Source: Sphingobacterium hotanense
GTDB lineage: Bacteria; Bacteroidota; Bacteroidia; Sphingobacteriales; Sphingobacteriaceae
Assembly: GCF_008274825.1 (NCBI RefSeq)
Contig: NZ_CP030848.1
Span: forward strand, 806,001-870,000
Reading direction: 5' to 3'
DNA length: 64,000 nucleotides
Shown: positions 55,178 through 64,000 of the stretch, in pieces
How positions within the stretch are numbered: the first letter of the stretch is position 1
How the letters are laid out: each line of letters starts with the position of its first letter
The notes under the pieces: model-generated
Told to the model about the DNA's origin: nothing
The model's input: only the letters and a program-made list of their open reading frames with translations
Database searches by the model: none
Translations under genes and position numbers: made by a program

Positions 55178-55240
55178 AACCCAATACAAACCCCTATCAA
55201 AGCCCTTCTGAAAGGGTTATGATAGGGGTTTGTATGGGTT
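55178..55240. terminator. Long hairpin after susD
   Basis: Arms of about 30 nt: 55178-55207 (with ACAAACCCCTATCA) pairs with 55211-55240 (TGATAGGGGTTTGT), with few mismatches and a tiny loop. It lies 44 nt past the susD stop and probably ends the minus-strand transcript, although no long T run is seen. Confidence 0.65.
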
Positions 55241-55283
55241 GATGAAAAGTTATGCTAAGGTATTGCTCAGTAGCATTTCTTTC

Positions 55284-56657
55284 CTAGTTATATCCAGGAT
55301 TTTGTTCTAGTTTAGAATTGACGGATACTTCGCGGTATGGAATTGGGAATACCAGTTCCGGAGCGTTGTATGTATATGTTCCGACGTTTCTTTTTGTGCG
55401 TTTCAAATCATGGATTCTGTAGCCTTCAAATGCTAGTTCTTTGTCTCGCTCTGCTAATATATCATTCACGGTTACGGTCGCTAGATCAGCAAGTCCTGCA
55501 CGCTGGCGTAGGGCATTGATATCGTTTGCTGGGCTATCACCTACGGAGGTTCCTAGTCTTGCATTACATTCGGCACGCGTTAGGTAAAGCTCAGTTAAGC
55601 GTACGACAGGGATATTGTCGAAGTAGTTGTACCATTTTTTGGTAAACCAGCCTGTTTTTGCTCCGGTACCTTCGTAGATCATTTGCGTTCTGCGTTTATC
55701 CGTAGTTGCATAAGTATTTACAAAAGCATTGAGGATACTTAGGTCGCCACGACCTACTTTACCCCCCGTATTATTTAGATAGCTCGAATAGAAAGTCGCA
55801 AGACCATCGTTTGATGAGCCTGCATTACTTTGTTCGTTCTGTTGAATCTCAAATACACCTTCTGAAGAATTCTTTACGCGGAATGGGTCTTCTAGGTTTG
55901 ATGCTAAAGAGTATTCGCCGCTTTCGATGATGTCATTCGCTTGCTCCCTAGCGTTAGGATAGTCGCCTTTTTGCAGGTATAAGCGCGCAAGCATTCCTTT
56001 TGCGGCGTATAGATCTGGGCTATCACTTAGCAAGGATACTGCCTCTATCAGATCGGCTTGTGCCTGATCATAAACTTGAGCGACCGTGCTTCTGGCGATA
56101 TCCGAAATGATGTCTTCAAAACCTTTAACGGCTTTAGTGACAATAGGAACACCTAGGCTTCCGTTTGCAGCTCCGGCCTCATAAGGTAGAGCGTATAATC
56201 TAACGAGTTCAAAGTGCATACTACCACGAATAAACAAGGCTTTGCCGTACAATTCATTTTTCATGTCCGGATCAGTTACTACGTCCAAAGACTCAATGAC
56301 CGTATTGGCAGCATTTATTGCTTGGTATGCGTGTGTCCAAGTTCTCGTAGCATCCTCATTTGTGGATATTAAATTTTGATTAGATATATCGCGATAGGTG
56401 CTGAACGAACCGGTCCAGTTGAGATAGCTCGGGCTCGCATAAAGATCCCCAATCATCACCAAATTTGTTCCATATAGTGCTGGCTCTGCCATAATGGTAT
56501 AAGCACCCACAAGCACGTTGTTAACGTCTGCCGCTGTTGATAGGGCATTTTCAGAGGATATATCATCCTGAGGTTCCATATCTAGTTTCTTTCCACAAGA
56601 ACTTGCCAGTAAAGAAAAAGCTAGTACAGAATATGATAGATTTTTTATGATTTTCAT
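55284..56657 (-). CDS. susD: SusD/RagB-family outer-membrane glycan-binding lipoprotein
   Basis: 457 residues. Lipobox LASSC near residue 21, then the TPR-rich SusD fold: SSENALSTAADVNNVLVGAY, FIRGSMHFELVRLYALPY, AKGMLARLYLQKGDYPNAREQAN, and the C-terminal RDKELAFEGYRIHDLKR. It caps the SusC channel on the cell surface and binds the substrate. It follows susC by 17 nt on the minus strand. The substrate is unknown. Confidence 0.93.
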   Translation of the reverse strand: MKIIKNLSYSVLAFSLLASSCGKKLDMEPQDDISSENALSTAADVNNVLVGAYTIMAEPALYGTNLVMIGDLYASPSYLNWTGSFSTYRDISNQNLISTNEDATRTWTHAYQAINAANTVIESLDVVTDPDMKNELYGKALFIRGSMHFELVRLYALPYEAGAANGSLGVPIVTKAVKGFEDIISDIARSTVAQVYDQAQADLIEAVSLLSDSPDLYAAKGMLARLYLQKGDYPNAREQANDIIESGEYSLASNLEDPFRVKNSSEGVFEIQQNEQSNAGSSNDGLATFYSSYLNNTGGKVGRGDLSILNAFVNTYATTDKRRTQMIYEGTGAKTGWFTKKWYNYFDNIPVVRLTELYLTRAECNARLGTSVGDSPANDINALRQRAGLADLATVTVNDILAERDKELAFEGYRIHDLKRTKRNVGTYTYNAPELVFPIPYREVSVNSKLEQNPGYN

Positions 56658-56674
56658 GACTTTATCGTTTTTGT

Positions 56675-59600
56675 TTAGAAACCTACATTAATTCCAAAAG
56701 TGATCGTGCGCGGTTGCGGAGCAGTGTAAAAATCTGTTCCTAATTGAACAGCACCCGCAAATGTGGTGTTGATCTCCGGATCATAACCGTTGTAATCAGT
56801 CAATGTGAGTAAGTTCGTTGCTGAAACATAAACTCTAGCACGTTGCATTTTTAGTTTATTAGCCGTTTCGTTTGGTAAATTATACCCGAACACCAAATTT
56901 TTGATACGGAAGTAAGAACCATCCTGAATGTAACGTGATGACGCACGTGTACCATTAGCCGAATCGAATCGTGGTTGTGGTACCATCGTGATGTCTCCTG
57001 GATTTCTCCAATAGTCCATCTGATCAGTCGTTTGGTTATCGAAATAATCACCATTTGCAGATTGAAATCCACCGGCAGCATTATAGATATCATTGCCGCT
57101 CACGAATTGTGTCTGAATATCAAGATCGAAATTCTTGTAGGAGAATTTGTTGCCAAAACCACCGTAGAAGTTCGGGTTTGGATCTCCGATAGGCTGATCT
57201 GCAGCTTCTGAGTAGTCGCTTGTTGTTGTTTCTCTAGTTTCGTCTAAGTAATATAGGGCGTCGCCATTTTCAGGGTCAACACCGGCATATGCTTTTCCAT
57301 AGAAGAAACCATAAGGCATGCCTTCTTCCAAGCGGCCCAAATAGCGACCTCCAGGATAGATCGGCTGTCCGTCGACTAATTTTAGGATTTTGTTTCTGTT
57401 CCAAGCAATGTTGAATGAGGTCGACCATTTAAATTCTCCGACGAAATTTTTAGAGTTTAAGCTCAGTTCAAGCCCCTTGTTCTCCAGGCTTCCAATATTT
57501 CTGAAAACAGTCGTAAATCCACTGGTGGATACCACAGGCATGTCTAACAATAGGTCGGTGGTCTTTTTATGATAGGCCTCGATAGTTCCGGAAATGCGAT
57601 CTGCTAAAATTCCGAAATCTAAACCGATATTGGTCTGCGCTGTCTGTTCCCAAGTCAGATGCGGATCCCCTAATCTGTAGGCAACAGTTCCCGGAATACC
57701 CGCGTAGTTAGCGCCACTGTATAGCGTTCTGGAAGCGAAATTGGAAATATTCTCATTCCCTGTTAAGCCGTAACTTGCTCTAAGTTTCAAGAAGTTTAAG
57801 GAGTTGCTTTCTTTCAGGAAGTTTTCCTCTGAGATAACCCATCCGATGGATGCTGCAGGGAAGGTTCCGTATTTTGATTCTTTTCCGAATCTGGAAGAAC
57901 CGTCAGTACGGATAGATGCTTCAAATAAATAGCGGTCCATCAGTTTATAGTTAGCGCGCGCAAAATAGGATACAATCGATCTTGAGGTTGCCGACGAGCT
58001 AGCATCTGATTTTACAGCTGCTGAAGTAATCTTTCTGAATAAATCGGAAGGAAAGTTCTTACCTTCTGCCATCGTATATCTGAACTGTTGCTCTTGATAA
58101 GACATACCACCTAATAGACCTAGGTTATGGATTTCATTGAAGGTTTTCGAGTAAGTCAAGGTATTGTTGGTGTTGAAGTTCACCGAACGCGCTTGGTAGC
58201 TAAAGCCATAACCTCCTGAATCTCCACCGTCTTGTGTCCGCATACCTAAGTATAAATCTTCTTCTAAGTTTTGGAAGTCCATACCATATTCCGAGCGGAA
58301 TACTAAGTCTGATGTTATTCTGGCATTGGCATAGGCGGTTCCGAATGTGCGGTAGGTGCTTGATAGATTGTTTCCGTTTTCTAGATCGATCAAGTTGTTG
58401 TAATAAACCGTGTAATTGTACAGTTCTCCATTTTCATCGCGTATGGGTTGGATAGGAGGTAGCGCATTTAATTGCAAAGGATTTGAGAACGCATTATCGC
58501 TGTTTACACGATAGTTATCGATTTTGTTGATGTTCAAAGTACCGCCAATGTCTAAGAAATCGAAAGCAGAATGGTCGACACCAATACGTCCCGATGTTCT
58601 TTTAAAACGGTTACCGATGATAATACCTTTTGTGTCTGCATAACTTCCGGACGCTGTAAACCTTGTCTTAGCATCACCACCAGAAATGCTTAAGCTTCCT
58701 TGTTGCAGGTTGCCACGACGCATACCTTCGTCCACCCAGTTAGAGTTGTAGTTTTTATCCCAATCGTCTGTACCCGTCCAATCAGCCCAGAAAGAGCTAA
58801 CGTCAGGATATTGTTCGTCGGGATCTGGACCTATATAGCCTGCATTATTCAATGCTGCGGAAAGGAGTTCGCGATATTGGTCAGCATTTAAGAAATCGCC
58901 CTTATTTGTTGGGTCGCTAAATCCTGCAAAGTAGCTTAGGTCGATTTTCGTTCTGCCGGCTTTACCTTTTTTTGTTGTAATCAATACAACCCCGTTGGAT
59001 GCTCTGGAACCATAGATAGCGGATGCAGAACCATCTTTTAGTACCTCCATGGATTCGATATCATCCGGGCTGATTGCGGCAAGTGGGTTATCCGGTTCGT
59101 CATAAGTTCCCATCGCTTCGGTAACCATCGGAATTCCATCGATTACGTATAATGGCTGTGTTCCAGCGGAAATGGAAGAAATACCGCGAACGCGGATCTG
59201 TAGTGCCTGTCCTAATTTACCGGAGCTTGTATTCACAAATACGCCGGGAGCACGGCCCTGTAAACCTGCCTCTACCGTTTGTAGGGGAACATCCTCTAGA
59301 TCCGACATCTTAACACTTGCTACAGAACCGGTCATGTCTTTTTTGACCTGCGTACCATAACCTACTACAACTACCTCTTCCAAATCTGCGGCAGAAGGTA
59401 TAAGTTGTACATCCACTGTTCCAACAGTGGCGGCAACTTGTTGAGACGAATAGCCGATGTAGGTAAAGAAGAGGAATCGGGTCGATTCATTGAGTCCGAT
59501 TTCATAGCGTCCATTCACGTCCGTTTGGGCTACGAAGTTGGTTCCCACCGCCTTTATTGTCGCACCAGCGATGGGTTGGTTTGTAACGGCATCAGTAACA

Positions 59601-59683
59601 GTACCCGTTACTTGTCTGCTTTGTCCAAATGCCACTATAGGTAGCCAACAAAGCATTATGAAAAACAGTAGATTTCTTTTCAT
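56675..59683 (-). CDS. susC: SusC/RagA-family TonB-dependent outer-membrane receptor
   Basis: 1002 residues. Signal peptide (about 1-20), carboxypeptidase-regulatory-like domain (about 24-100, VTGTVTDAVTNQPIAGATI), a LEEVVVVGYGTQ segment typical of the family, the plug (about 115-240; LYVIDGIPM, SIEVLKDGSASAIYGSRASNGV-type block) and a 22-strand barrel ending in TFGINVGF. It imports a substrate with SusD using TonB energy. No enzyme, regulator or transporter gene of a polysaccharide locus is adjacent. Confidence 0.95.
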   Translation of the reverse strand: MKRNLLFFIMLCWLPIVAFGQSRQVTGTVTDAVTNQPIAGATIKAVGTNFVAQTDVNGRYEIGLNESTRFLFFTYIGYSSQQVAATVGTVDVQLIPSAADLEEVVVVGYGTQVKKDMTGSVASVKMSDLEDVPLQTVEAGLQGRAPGVFVNTSSGKLGQALQIRVRGISSISAGTQPLYVIDGIPMVTEAMGTYDEPDNPLAAISPDDIESMEVLKDGSASAIYGSRASNGVVLITTKKGKAGRTKIDLSYFAGFSDPTNKGDFLNADQYRELLSAALNNAGYIGPDPDEQYPDVSSFWADWTGTDDWDKNYNSNWVDEGMRRGNLQQGSLSISGGDAKTRFTASGSYADTKGIIIGNRFKRTSGRIGVDHSAFDFLDIGGTLNINKIDNYRVNSDNAFSNPLQLNALPPIQPIRDENGELYNYTVYYNNLIDLENGNNLSSTYRTFGTAYANARITSDLVFRSEYGMDFQNLEEDLYLGMRTQDGGDSGGYGFSYQARSVNFNTNNTLTYSKTFNEIHNLGLLGGMSYQEQQFRYTMAEGKNFPSDLFRKITSAAVKSDASSSATSRSIVSYFARANYKLMDRYLFEASIRTDGSSRFGKESKYGTFPAASIGWVISEENFLKESNSLNFLKLRASYGLTGNENISNFASRTLYSGANYAGIPGTVAYRLGDPHLTWEQTAQTNIGLDFGILADRISGTIEAYHKKTTDLLLDMPVVSTSGFTTVFRNIGSLENKGLELSLNSKNFVGEFKWSTSFNIAWNRNKILKLVDGQPIYPGGRYLGRLEEGMPYGFFYGKAYAGVDPENGDALYYLDETRETTTSDYSEAADQPIGDPNPNFYGGFGNKFSYKNFDLDIQTQFVSGNDIYNAAGGFQSANGDYFDNQTTDQMDYWRNPGDITMVPQPRFDSANGTRASSRYIQDGSYFRIKNLVFGYNLPNETANKLKMQRARVYVSATNLLTLTDYNGYDPEINTTFAGAVQLGTDFYTAPQPRTITFGINVGF

Positions 59684-59855
59684 AATTTAAGTTTTCTAGT
59701 TAATTAATTTGTTGTTGTTTGAAGGGCTGGGCCCCAAAAAAGCTTATGTGTTGTGTTTGTTTATTGTGGCTTCGGAAAGTATGTCTTTAACTGATTCAAT
59801 GGTTTGGATTAGTTAAATTTTAGGTTTTTCGTTGTAAAGATGTTATTGTTTCAGC

Positions 59856-59872
59856 ATTTACTAGTAGTAAAT
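59856..59872. promoter_or_regulatory. Operator-like palindrome upstream of susC
   Basis: ATTTACTA-G-TAGTAAAT, a perfect inverted repeat around one base, 173 nt upstream of the susC start codon, followed by a second palindrome ATTTATAAAT (59871-59880). Confidence 0.35.
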
Positions 59873-59999
59873 TTATAAATAAATCTGATTTATTATTGTT
59901 TTTCGTTAAAAAACTTCGATAAGCATATTAGGGAAAGCTTATTTTATAATAAAAAGGCTTTGTGGGGGGGAATAGCTGAGATTCTTAAGAGGATGGAGA

Positions 60000-60032
60000 T
60001 AAAAAACAAAAAGCCCTATATGGAATAGGGCT
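60000..60032 (-). terminator. Terminator of the SDR operon
   Basis: On the minus strand AGCCCTA (60032-60026), loop, TAGGGCT (60018-60012), followed by TTTTTGTTTTTT. Confidence 0.9.
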
Positions 60033-60052
60033 TAATAATATCGTATATTGGA

Positions 60053-60763
60053 TTACGGTGTGGTGTTTGCCACGGGTAATATCTTTCCGTTATAATATTT
60101 ATGGCCATTTTGCGCAAATTCTGCAATGTATCGGCCCATTTCAAAGGCTAAGGTTCCGGCTTCGACGCCTGGAAACGCTGCTTCGAACATCTCGGTTTGG
60201 GAGGACCCTAATGCCAGACAATTTACTTTGATGCCCTTGTCTTTAAATTCCTCCGCCAAACATTCTGTCAATACGGCTAATGCCGCCTTACTACTTGAGT
60301 AGGCCGACAGTCCCGGAAACTTGGCCGAGCCTTGAAAACCGCCCATACTACTGATATTGACGATATGGCTACCTTCCTTCATCAATGGTGCGATATGACG
60401 GATCATATTGATATGCCCAATTAGGTTCGACTGTAGCATCTGTGCGAAATCCTCATTGGTCGATTCTAAGAAGGGCTTGTTGATTAATGCGCCGGCATTA
60501 TTGATCAATATATCGACCTGCTCAAATTTGGATTGGACGAAGGGTACTAAGGAGTCGGGATAGTTGTCATAAACAATATCGAATTGTGCTGGATAAAGAG
60601 TTCCCCCGTCGTGGTTTAAGGAACTGGCGATCTCATGCAGCTTACGAAGCTTGTCGGCTGAACGTGCCAATGCGATCACTTTATGATCCTTATTTGCTGT
60701 TAAATCTAATACTGCTTCGAATCCAATGCCACTACTGGCTCCTGTTACGATAATATTTGCCAT
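60053..60763 (-). CDS. Short-chain dehydrogenase/reductase
   Basis: 236 residues. The NAD(P) site is VTGASSGIG (about 5-13), then INNAGAL, and the catalytic Ser and YSSSK (Tyr and Lys). Substrate unknown. Its start overlaps the stop of the flippase-like gene by one base (TAATG), indicating coupled translation. Confidence 0.85.
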   Translation of the reverse strand: MANIIVTGASSGIGFEAVLDLTANKDHKVIALARSADKLRKLHEIASSLNHDGGTLYPAQFDIVYDNYPDSLVPFVQSKFEQVDILINNAGALINKPFLESTNEDFAQMLQSNLIGHINMIRHIAPLMKEGSHIVNISSMGGFQGSAKFPGLSAYSSSKAALAVLTECLAEEFKDKGIKVNCLALGSSQTEMFEAAFPGVEAGTLAFEMGRYIAEFAQNGHKYYNGKILPVANTTP

Positions 60764-61680
60764 TATTCTTCTTCTTTTTCAATTTCTTCTTCAACCTCTT
60801 TTGCCGATGGAAGCTTGTCTGCACCCAGGCGCTGTGGTCGGAAAATATAATAAATGCCACTCGACGCTACTAAAAGGGATATGATATAAAATATCAAACT
60901 GATAGTAACCGCGATATGCTGATCTAATTGTAGGTATGTTGCTAAACTGAAGATCACCGTTTCTCGCAATCCGATTGCTCCACCAATTGAAGGCACGATG
61001 GCCACAAGCGAGGATACCATGAAAATGAGGAGATAGGGAGAGAACTTTCCATCGAAGTTCATCGCATAAAGGATAAAGATGGCGGTAATGGTTTGGAAAC
61101 CTTGAACTGCCAGTGCTTTAAAATGGGTAATGATAAAATTGTTCAAGAACTGCTTGAAAAATGTTCTCAATACAAACAGGTAACTGATGGTACCCAATGC
61201 TAAGACCGCGATAGTAATATAGTTAGGTATGGCTAACCGCGGCATAAAGATTACGAGCGTTCCGGCCACAATACACAATGCCCAGAGTCCGCTTAAGCGA
61301 TCAAAAAATACAGCGCCAAGCACTTGTCTTCTGGATATTTGAAAGGTTTTCTTGAGGAAGAATATTTTGTATCCATCGCCGCCAATTCCGCCGGGCAGGA
61401 AAAAGTTGTATAAGAGTCCGAGTTGATAAAGTCGGAAGTTATAACGTTCGGAAAGTTTTAATCCTATTGCTTTGAAGAATGAGTTGAGACGCGAGGAGGC
61501 TACTAATATCGAGCAGCAGTAGGCGAGAAAAGCAAGCAATAAGTAGAGCGGGTTGCTATCCCTCAGAACATCCTTTAGCTCGGTCAACGATATCTTGGTG
61601 GAAACCCAGTAGACCGCACCGAAAGTGATGATTACTTTCAGTAGGTTTTTGACTATATTCCAAACTTTCGAGTCTTGCAT
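60763..61680 (-). CDS. Flippase-like membrane protein (lysylphosphatidylglycerol synthase TM family)
   Basis: 305 residues from the ATG at 61680. About seven to eight membrane helices, with GLLYNFFLPGGIGGDGYKI (about 91-109) as the family signature. The C-terminus is highly acidic (EEVEEEIEKEEE). Paralogue of 49011-50003. Probably moves a lipid-linked molecule across the inner membrane. The start codon lies just after a CTTTG box, so the 5' leader may be very short. Confidence 0.8.
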   Translation of the reverse strand: MQDSKVWNIVKNLLKVIITFGAVYWVSTKISLTELKDVLRDSNPLYLLLAFLAYCCSILVASSRLNSFFKAIGLKLSERYNFRLYQLGLLYNFFLPGGIGGDGYKIFFLKKTFQISRRQVLGAVFFDRLSGLWALCIVAGTLVIFMPRLAIPNYITIAVLALGTISYLFVLRTFFKQFLNNFIITHFKALAVQGFQTITAIFILYAMNFDGKFSPYLLIFMVSSLVAIVPSIGGAIGLRETVIFSLATYLQLDQHIAVTISLIFYIISLLVASSGIYYIFRPQRLGADKLPSAKEVEEEIEKEEE

Positions 61681-61693
61681 GGGCAAAGATCAA

Positions 61694-62017
61694 TTATAAT
61701 AAGGGGTATATTTTTGAGAAAAGCATCATTAGGTAGACGAAAAGAAAACCGCCTGCTAAAGAGAACAACCAGTTGATGTCTGTTCTTTTATATTTTTCTC
61801 GGAGCATGATCACCATTAGAATAATAAAAATAATAAATAGTGAAATGGGTGCAAATATAGCCCATTTGTGTGGAAAATATAATGAAATGTTCTTCAATAA
61901 ATTAGCATCTTTGCTGAAGGAGTAGGCTATTCCGATAATAAGTATGATCATAACAATTCGTAATATCGCCTTGGCAACGATTTTGCTTATGGTATGATTT
62001 TTGGAAGTAGTGTTCAT
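61694..62017 (-). CDS. Small integral membrane protein
   Basis: 107 residues from the ATG at 62017, with three hydrophobic helices (about 17-33, 52-72 and 83-104) and basic loops. No known motif. It is 13 nt upstream of the flippase-like gene on the same strand and is probably in the same operon. Confidence 0.6.
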   Translation of the reverse strand: MNTTSKNHTISKIVAKAILRIVMIILIIGIAYSFSKDANLLKNISLYFPHKWAIFAPISLFIIFIILMVIMLREKYKRTDINWLFSLAGGFLFVYLMMLFSKIYPLL

Positions 62018-62081
62018 CAAAATATCGTTCTTTTTTGAGGTTACTAATATACATTTAATATACTATTTTAAACTTTGTAAT

Positions 62082-62627
62082 ATGCATAAACGTATTTTAT
62101 CCTTTTTGTCCTTATTAACGATGGTGTTAATTTTAGGAAGTTGCGGTGCGCAGAAAAAATCAACTGTTGGTGGTACAGAGACTTCGCAAGGTCCTACTGC
62201 GTCGCAGTGGCGCGCTGGTGTTAAAGGTAAATGGGTGTTGAATTCTGTTGAACGTGAAAACATTCCGAGCACTTATACGATCAAGAACATTTTTGATGAA
62301 GCTCCTGTAGATTGTTTCATCGGTTCGGTTTGGGATTTACCGGGTGGTGCGCAACGCGGAACGATTACTTTCAACGCTGATGGCACTTTATGTGCAAATG
62401 GTGCTGTTCGTAACATCGTTTGGTCTATTTTTAACCCTGGAAAAACAGGTGGTGAGCCGGCGTTTCAATTTAAGAAAGTATACGCTGGAGACAAAGCATC
62501 TAATGTGACTAGCGGATACCGCTTAGATCTTTCTTTCGCTGATGAGAACGGTATGACGATGCGTATGCCGATTCCATTGGATCAAGGACAAGGTTACTTG
62601 GTGTTCAATTTCTCACGCGCTAACTAA
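62082..62627 (+). CDS. Lipocalin-like lipoprotein
   Basis: 181 residues from the ATG at 62082. Lipobox LGSC (Cys about 23). The rest resembles Bacteroidota lipocalin-like proteins: VKGKWVLNSVERE early, then DCFIGSVWDLPG, a GTITFNADGT strand and a C-terminal GYLVFNFSR. It sits in the envelope; function unknown. It is divergent from the small membrane protein. Confidence 0.75.
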   Translation: MHKRILSFLSLLTMVLILGSCGAQKKSTVGGTETSQGPTASQWRAGVKGKWVLNSVERENIPSTYTIKNIFDEAPVDCFIGSVWDLPGGAQRGTITFNADGTLCANGAVRNIVWSIFNPGKTGGEPAFQFKKVYAGDKASNVTSGYRLDLSFADENGMTMRMPIPLDQGQGYLVFNFSRAN

Positions 62628-62648
62628 GAATAGCACAGAAAAAACTTT

Positions 62649-62680
62649 AAGCCGCAGAAATTTTCTGCGGCTTTGTTGTT
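62649..62680 (+). terminator. Terminator of the lipocalin-like gene
   Basis: AAGCCGCAGAA (62649-62659) with TTCTGCGGCTT (62663-62673), then a T-rich tail. Confidence 0.85.
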
Positions 62681-62710
62681 TAAACATCAATTGTTTGCAT
62701 TAATTTTAAA

Positions 62711-62718
62711 TATATTTG
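62711..62718 (+). promoter_or_regulatory. -7 promoter element of gmd
   Basis: TATATTTG, an exact TAnnTTTG box; a TTG lies 17 nt upstream. A small hairpin GCGTAA/TTACGC (62718-62732) directly follows, before the ATG. Confidence 0.5.
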
Positions 62719-62737
62719 CGTAATTTTTACGCATTGG

Positions 62738-63889
62738 ATGAATCCACAACATATGAAAGTCGCACTAATTACAGGGATTACGGGTCAGGATGGCGCATAT
62801 CTAGCTGAATTTCTATTGAAAAAAGGCTATATGGTCCATGGGTTGAAAAGAAGAAGTTCCTTGTTCAACACCGATCGCATCGATCACTTATATCAGGATC
62901 CTCATGAGTTAGGGAGGAATTTCGTGCTTCATTACGGTGATTTAACGGATTCTACTAATTTAATTCGCGTGATACAAGAGACGCGCCCGCATGAGATTTA
63001 CAATCTCGCAGCGCAATCGCATGTGAAAGTAAGTTTTGATACGCCAGAGTACACGGCGAATGCTGACGGTATCGGGATGTTGCGCATCTTGGAAGCTGTT
63101 CGTCTTTTAGGCTTAATCGAACATACGAAAGTCTATCAGGCATCAACTTCTGAGCTTTACGGTTTGGTGCAAGAAGTTCCGCAGAGCGAAAGCACTCCGT
63201 TTTATCCACGTAGCCCATATGCTGTTGCTAAAATGTATGCATACTGGATTACGGTGAATTACCGCGAAGCTTACAACATGTTTGCTTGCAACGGAATTTT
63301 ATTTAACCATGAAAGTCCTGTCCGCGGAGAGACATTCGTTACGCGTAAGATTACAAGAGCAGCCGCGAAAATCGCATTGGGATTGCAAGATAAACTCTAT
63401 TTAGGAAATTTATCGGCACAGCGCGATTGGGGGCATGCAAGAGACTATGTAGAAGCAATGTGGCTTATATTACAGCAGGAGAAGCCGGAAGACTTTGTTA
63501 TTGCAACAGGTGTGACGACCACAGTGCGTGAATTTGTTCGCATGGCTTTCGCCGAGTTAGGAATTGAGATTGAGTTTAGCGGAAAAGGGGAGGCTGAAAA
63601 AGCGGTTATCATTGATCGCGACGAAGAGCGATTGCAGGAATTGGGTCTTAGCGCTGAGCACATCAAGTTAGGACAGACTGTAGTGAAAGTGGATCCGCAA
63701 TATTATCGTCCGACGGAAGTTGATCTATTGATTGGTGATCCTTCTAAGGCGCAGAGCAAACTGGGCTGGAAACCAAGGTATTCGCTTGATATGTTGGTGA
63801 ATGAGATGGTTCTTTCGGATTTGAAAGTTATGCAGCGTGAAGAATACTTAAAGAAAGGCGGTTTCACAACTTTAAATTATTTCGAATAA
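62738..63889 (+). CDS. gmd: GDP-mannose 4,6-dehydratase
   Basis: 383 residues. NADP site [18 protein letters not shown], then [24 protein letters not shown] with catalytic Thr/Ser and Glu, and [15 protein letters not shown] (catalytic Tyr and Lys). The start may be MNPQHM at 62738 or the internal Met at 62753; the second fits the family better in length but both are possible. It makes GDP-4-keto-6-deoxymannose for L-fucose and other deoxyhexoses. The 111 nt after it show no feature. Confidence 0.95.
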   Translation: MNPQHMKVALITGITGQDGAYLAEFLLKKGYMVHGLKRRSSLFNTDRIDHLYQDPHELGRNFVLHYGDLTDSTNLIRVIQETRPHEIYNLAAQSHVKVSFDTPEYTANADGIGMLRILEAVRLLGLIEHTKVYQASTSELYGLVQEVPQSESTPFYPRSPYAVAKMYAYWITVNYREAYNMFACNGILFNHESPVRGETFVTRKITRAAAKIALGLQDKLYLGNLSAQRDWGHARDYVEAMWLILQQEKPEDFVIATGVTTTVREFVRMAFAELGIEIEFSGKGEAEKAVIIDRDEERLQELGLSAEHIKLGQTVVKVDPQYYRPTEVDLLIGDPSKAQSKLGWKPRYSLDMLVNEMVLSDLKVMQREEYLKKGGFTTLNYFE

Positions 63890-64000
63890 TTGGAGTTGGA
63901 ACAGTTTTTGCGTTTGGTTTTACGAATATGTTAATAGAATATTAAACGTACGTTGTCTGATTGATTTAATCGAATCTTCGCTGGGATAACATGTACGTGC

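Larger units (their letters stand above)
59684..60052. other. Intergenic region upstream of susC
   Basis: 369 nt of AT-rich DNA between susC and the stop of the short-chain dehydrogenase, both on the minus strand. It holds a 17-bp palindrome (59856-59872) and the dehydrogenase terminator (60000-60032). No convincing TAnnTTTG promoter could be placed for susC and no ORF is seen. Confidence 0.5.

Noticed and set aside
62001..62081. Longer start for the lipocalin-like lipoprotein
   Set aside because: The extension overlaps the divergent gene and would bury the lipoprotein signal.

Overview
The window is a stretch of AT-rich chromosome from a member of the Bacteroidota, most likely Sphingobacterium or a close relative in the Sphingobacteriaceae. 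The evidence is promoters of the Bacteroidota type (TTTG about 20 nt upstream of TAnnTTTG), a SusC/SusD pair, an RprXY-like two-component system, an IPExxxVDY-family protein beside pyruvate kinase, the Bacteroidota-type arginine carbamoyltransferase (argF'), and zinc-free versions of S4, S14 and L36. No tRNA, rRNA, CRISPR array, transposase or prophage was found.

Layout. 1-3.2 kb: the end of ahcY, a repeat-rich gap, and a SAM-I riboswitch controlling metE. 3.4-10.2 kb: small secreted or lipoproteins, an FMN-dependent 2-hydroxyacid dehydrogenase, uvrB, upp, an RNase H-like protein, and pnuC with a nicotinamide riboside kinase. 10.5-18.2 kb: a two-component system, pyk, and acpP-fabF-rnc. 18.4-26 kb: hisS, pyruvate dehydrogenase E1-alpha and E2, a serine hydrolase, a CoA-binding protein and a GH88-like glycosidase. 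26.1-41.4 kb: one long ribosomal protein superoperon (rplC to rplQ, with secY, map, infA and rpoA). It starts at rplC without rpsJ and contains internal promoters and RNA hairpins. 41.5-46.3 kb: argD-argF'-argB-proC-argE. 46.3-54.7 kb: an Lrp regulator, a kinase-fold protein, ruvC, a flippase-like protein with a glycosyltransferase, plsC, and a four-gene membrane/lipoprotein operon led by a zinc-ribbon protein. 55.3-64 kb: susD-susC, a short-chain dehydrogenase, a second flippase-like protein, two small membrane or lipoproteins, and gmd.

The most unusual content is a modular family of intergenic repeats found at five places (about 160-700, 10153-10487, 18247-18431, 22731-22920 and 54680-55162). 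One module is a heptad array (TAGAYAT type) whose first unit is the TAG stop codon of the gene before it and whose last unit runs into a rho-independent terminator. A second is a set of inverted purine-rich arms (GAACCAGGAAAGGAAGGAT) nested around GACGTTT palindromes. A third is an element of nearly constant length (185-192 bp) bounded on both sides by four inverted heptads (TAGTANT type) plus a GACC/GGTC edge, with unrelated interiors. I do not recognise this combination as a described family.

Other points of note are a perfect 64-bp palindrome over the end of argE, a valine at the argF' residue that decides substrate (predicting a succinylated arginine pathway), a nonsense codon near the start of a Yip1-like gene, a kinase-fold protein of unknown role, and several candidate regulatory hairpins in the ribosomal operon.
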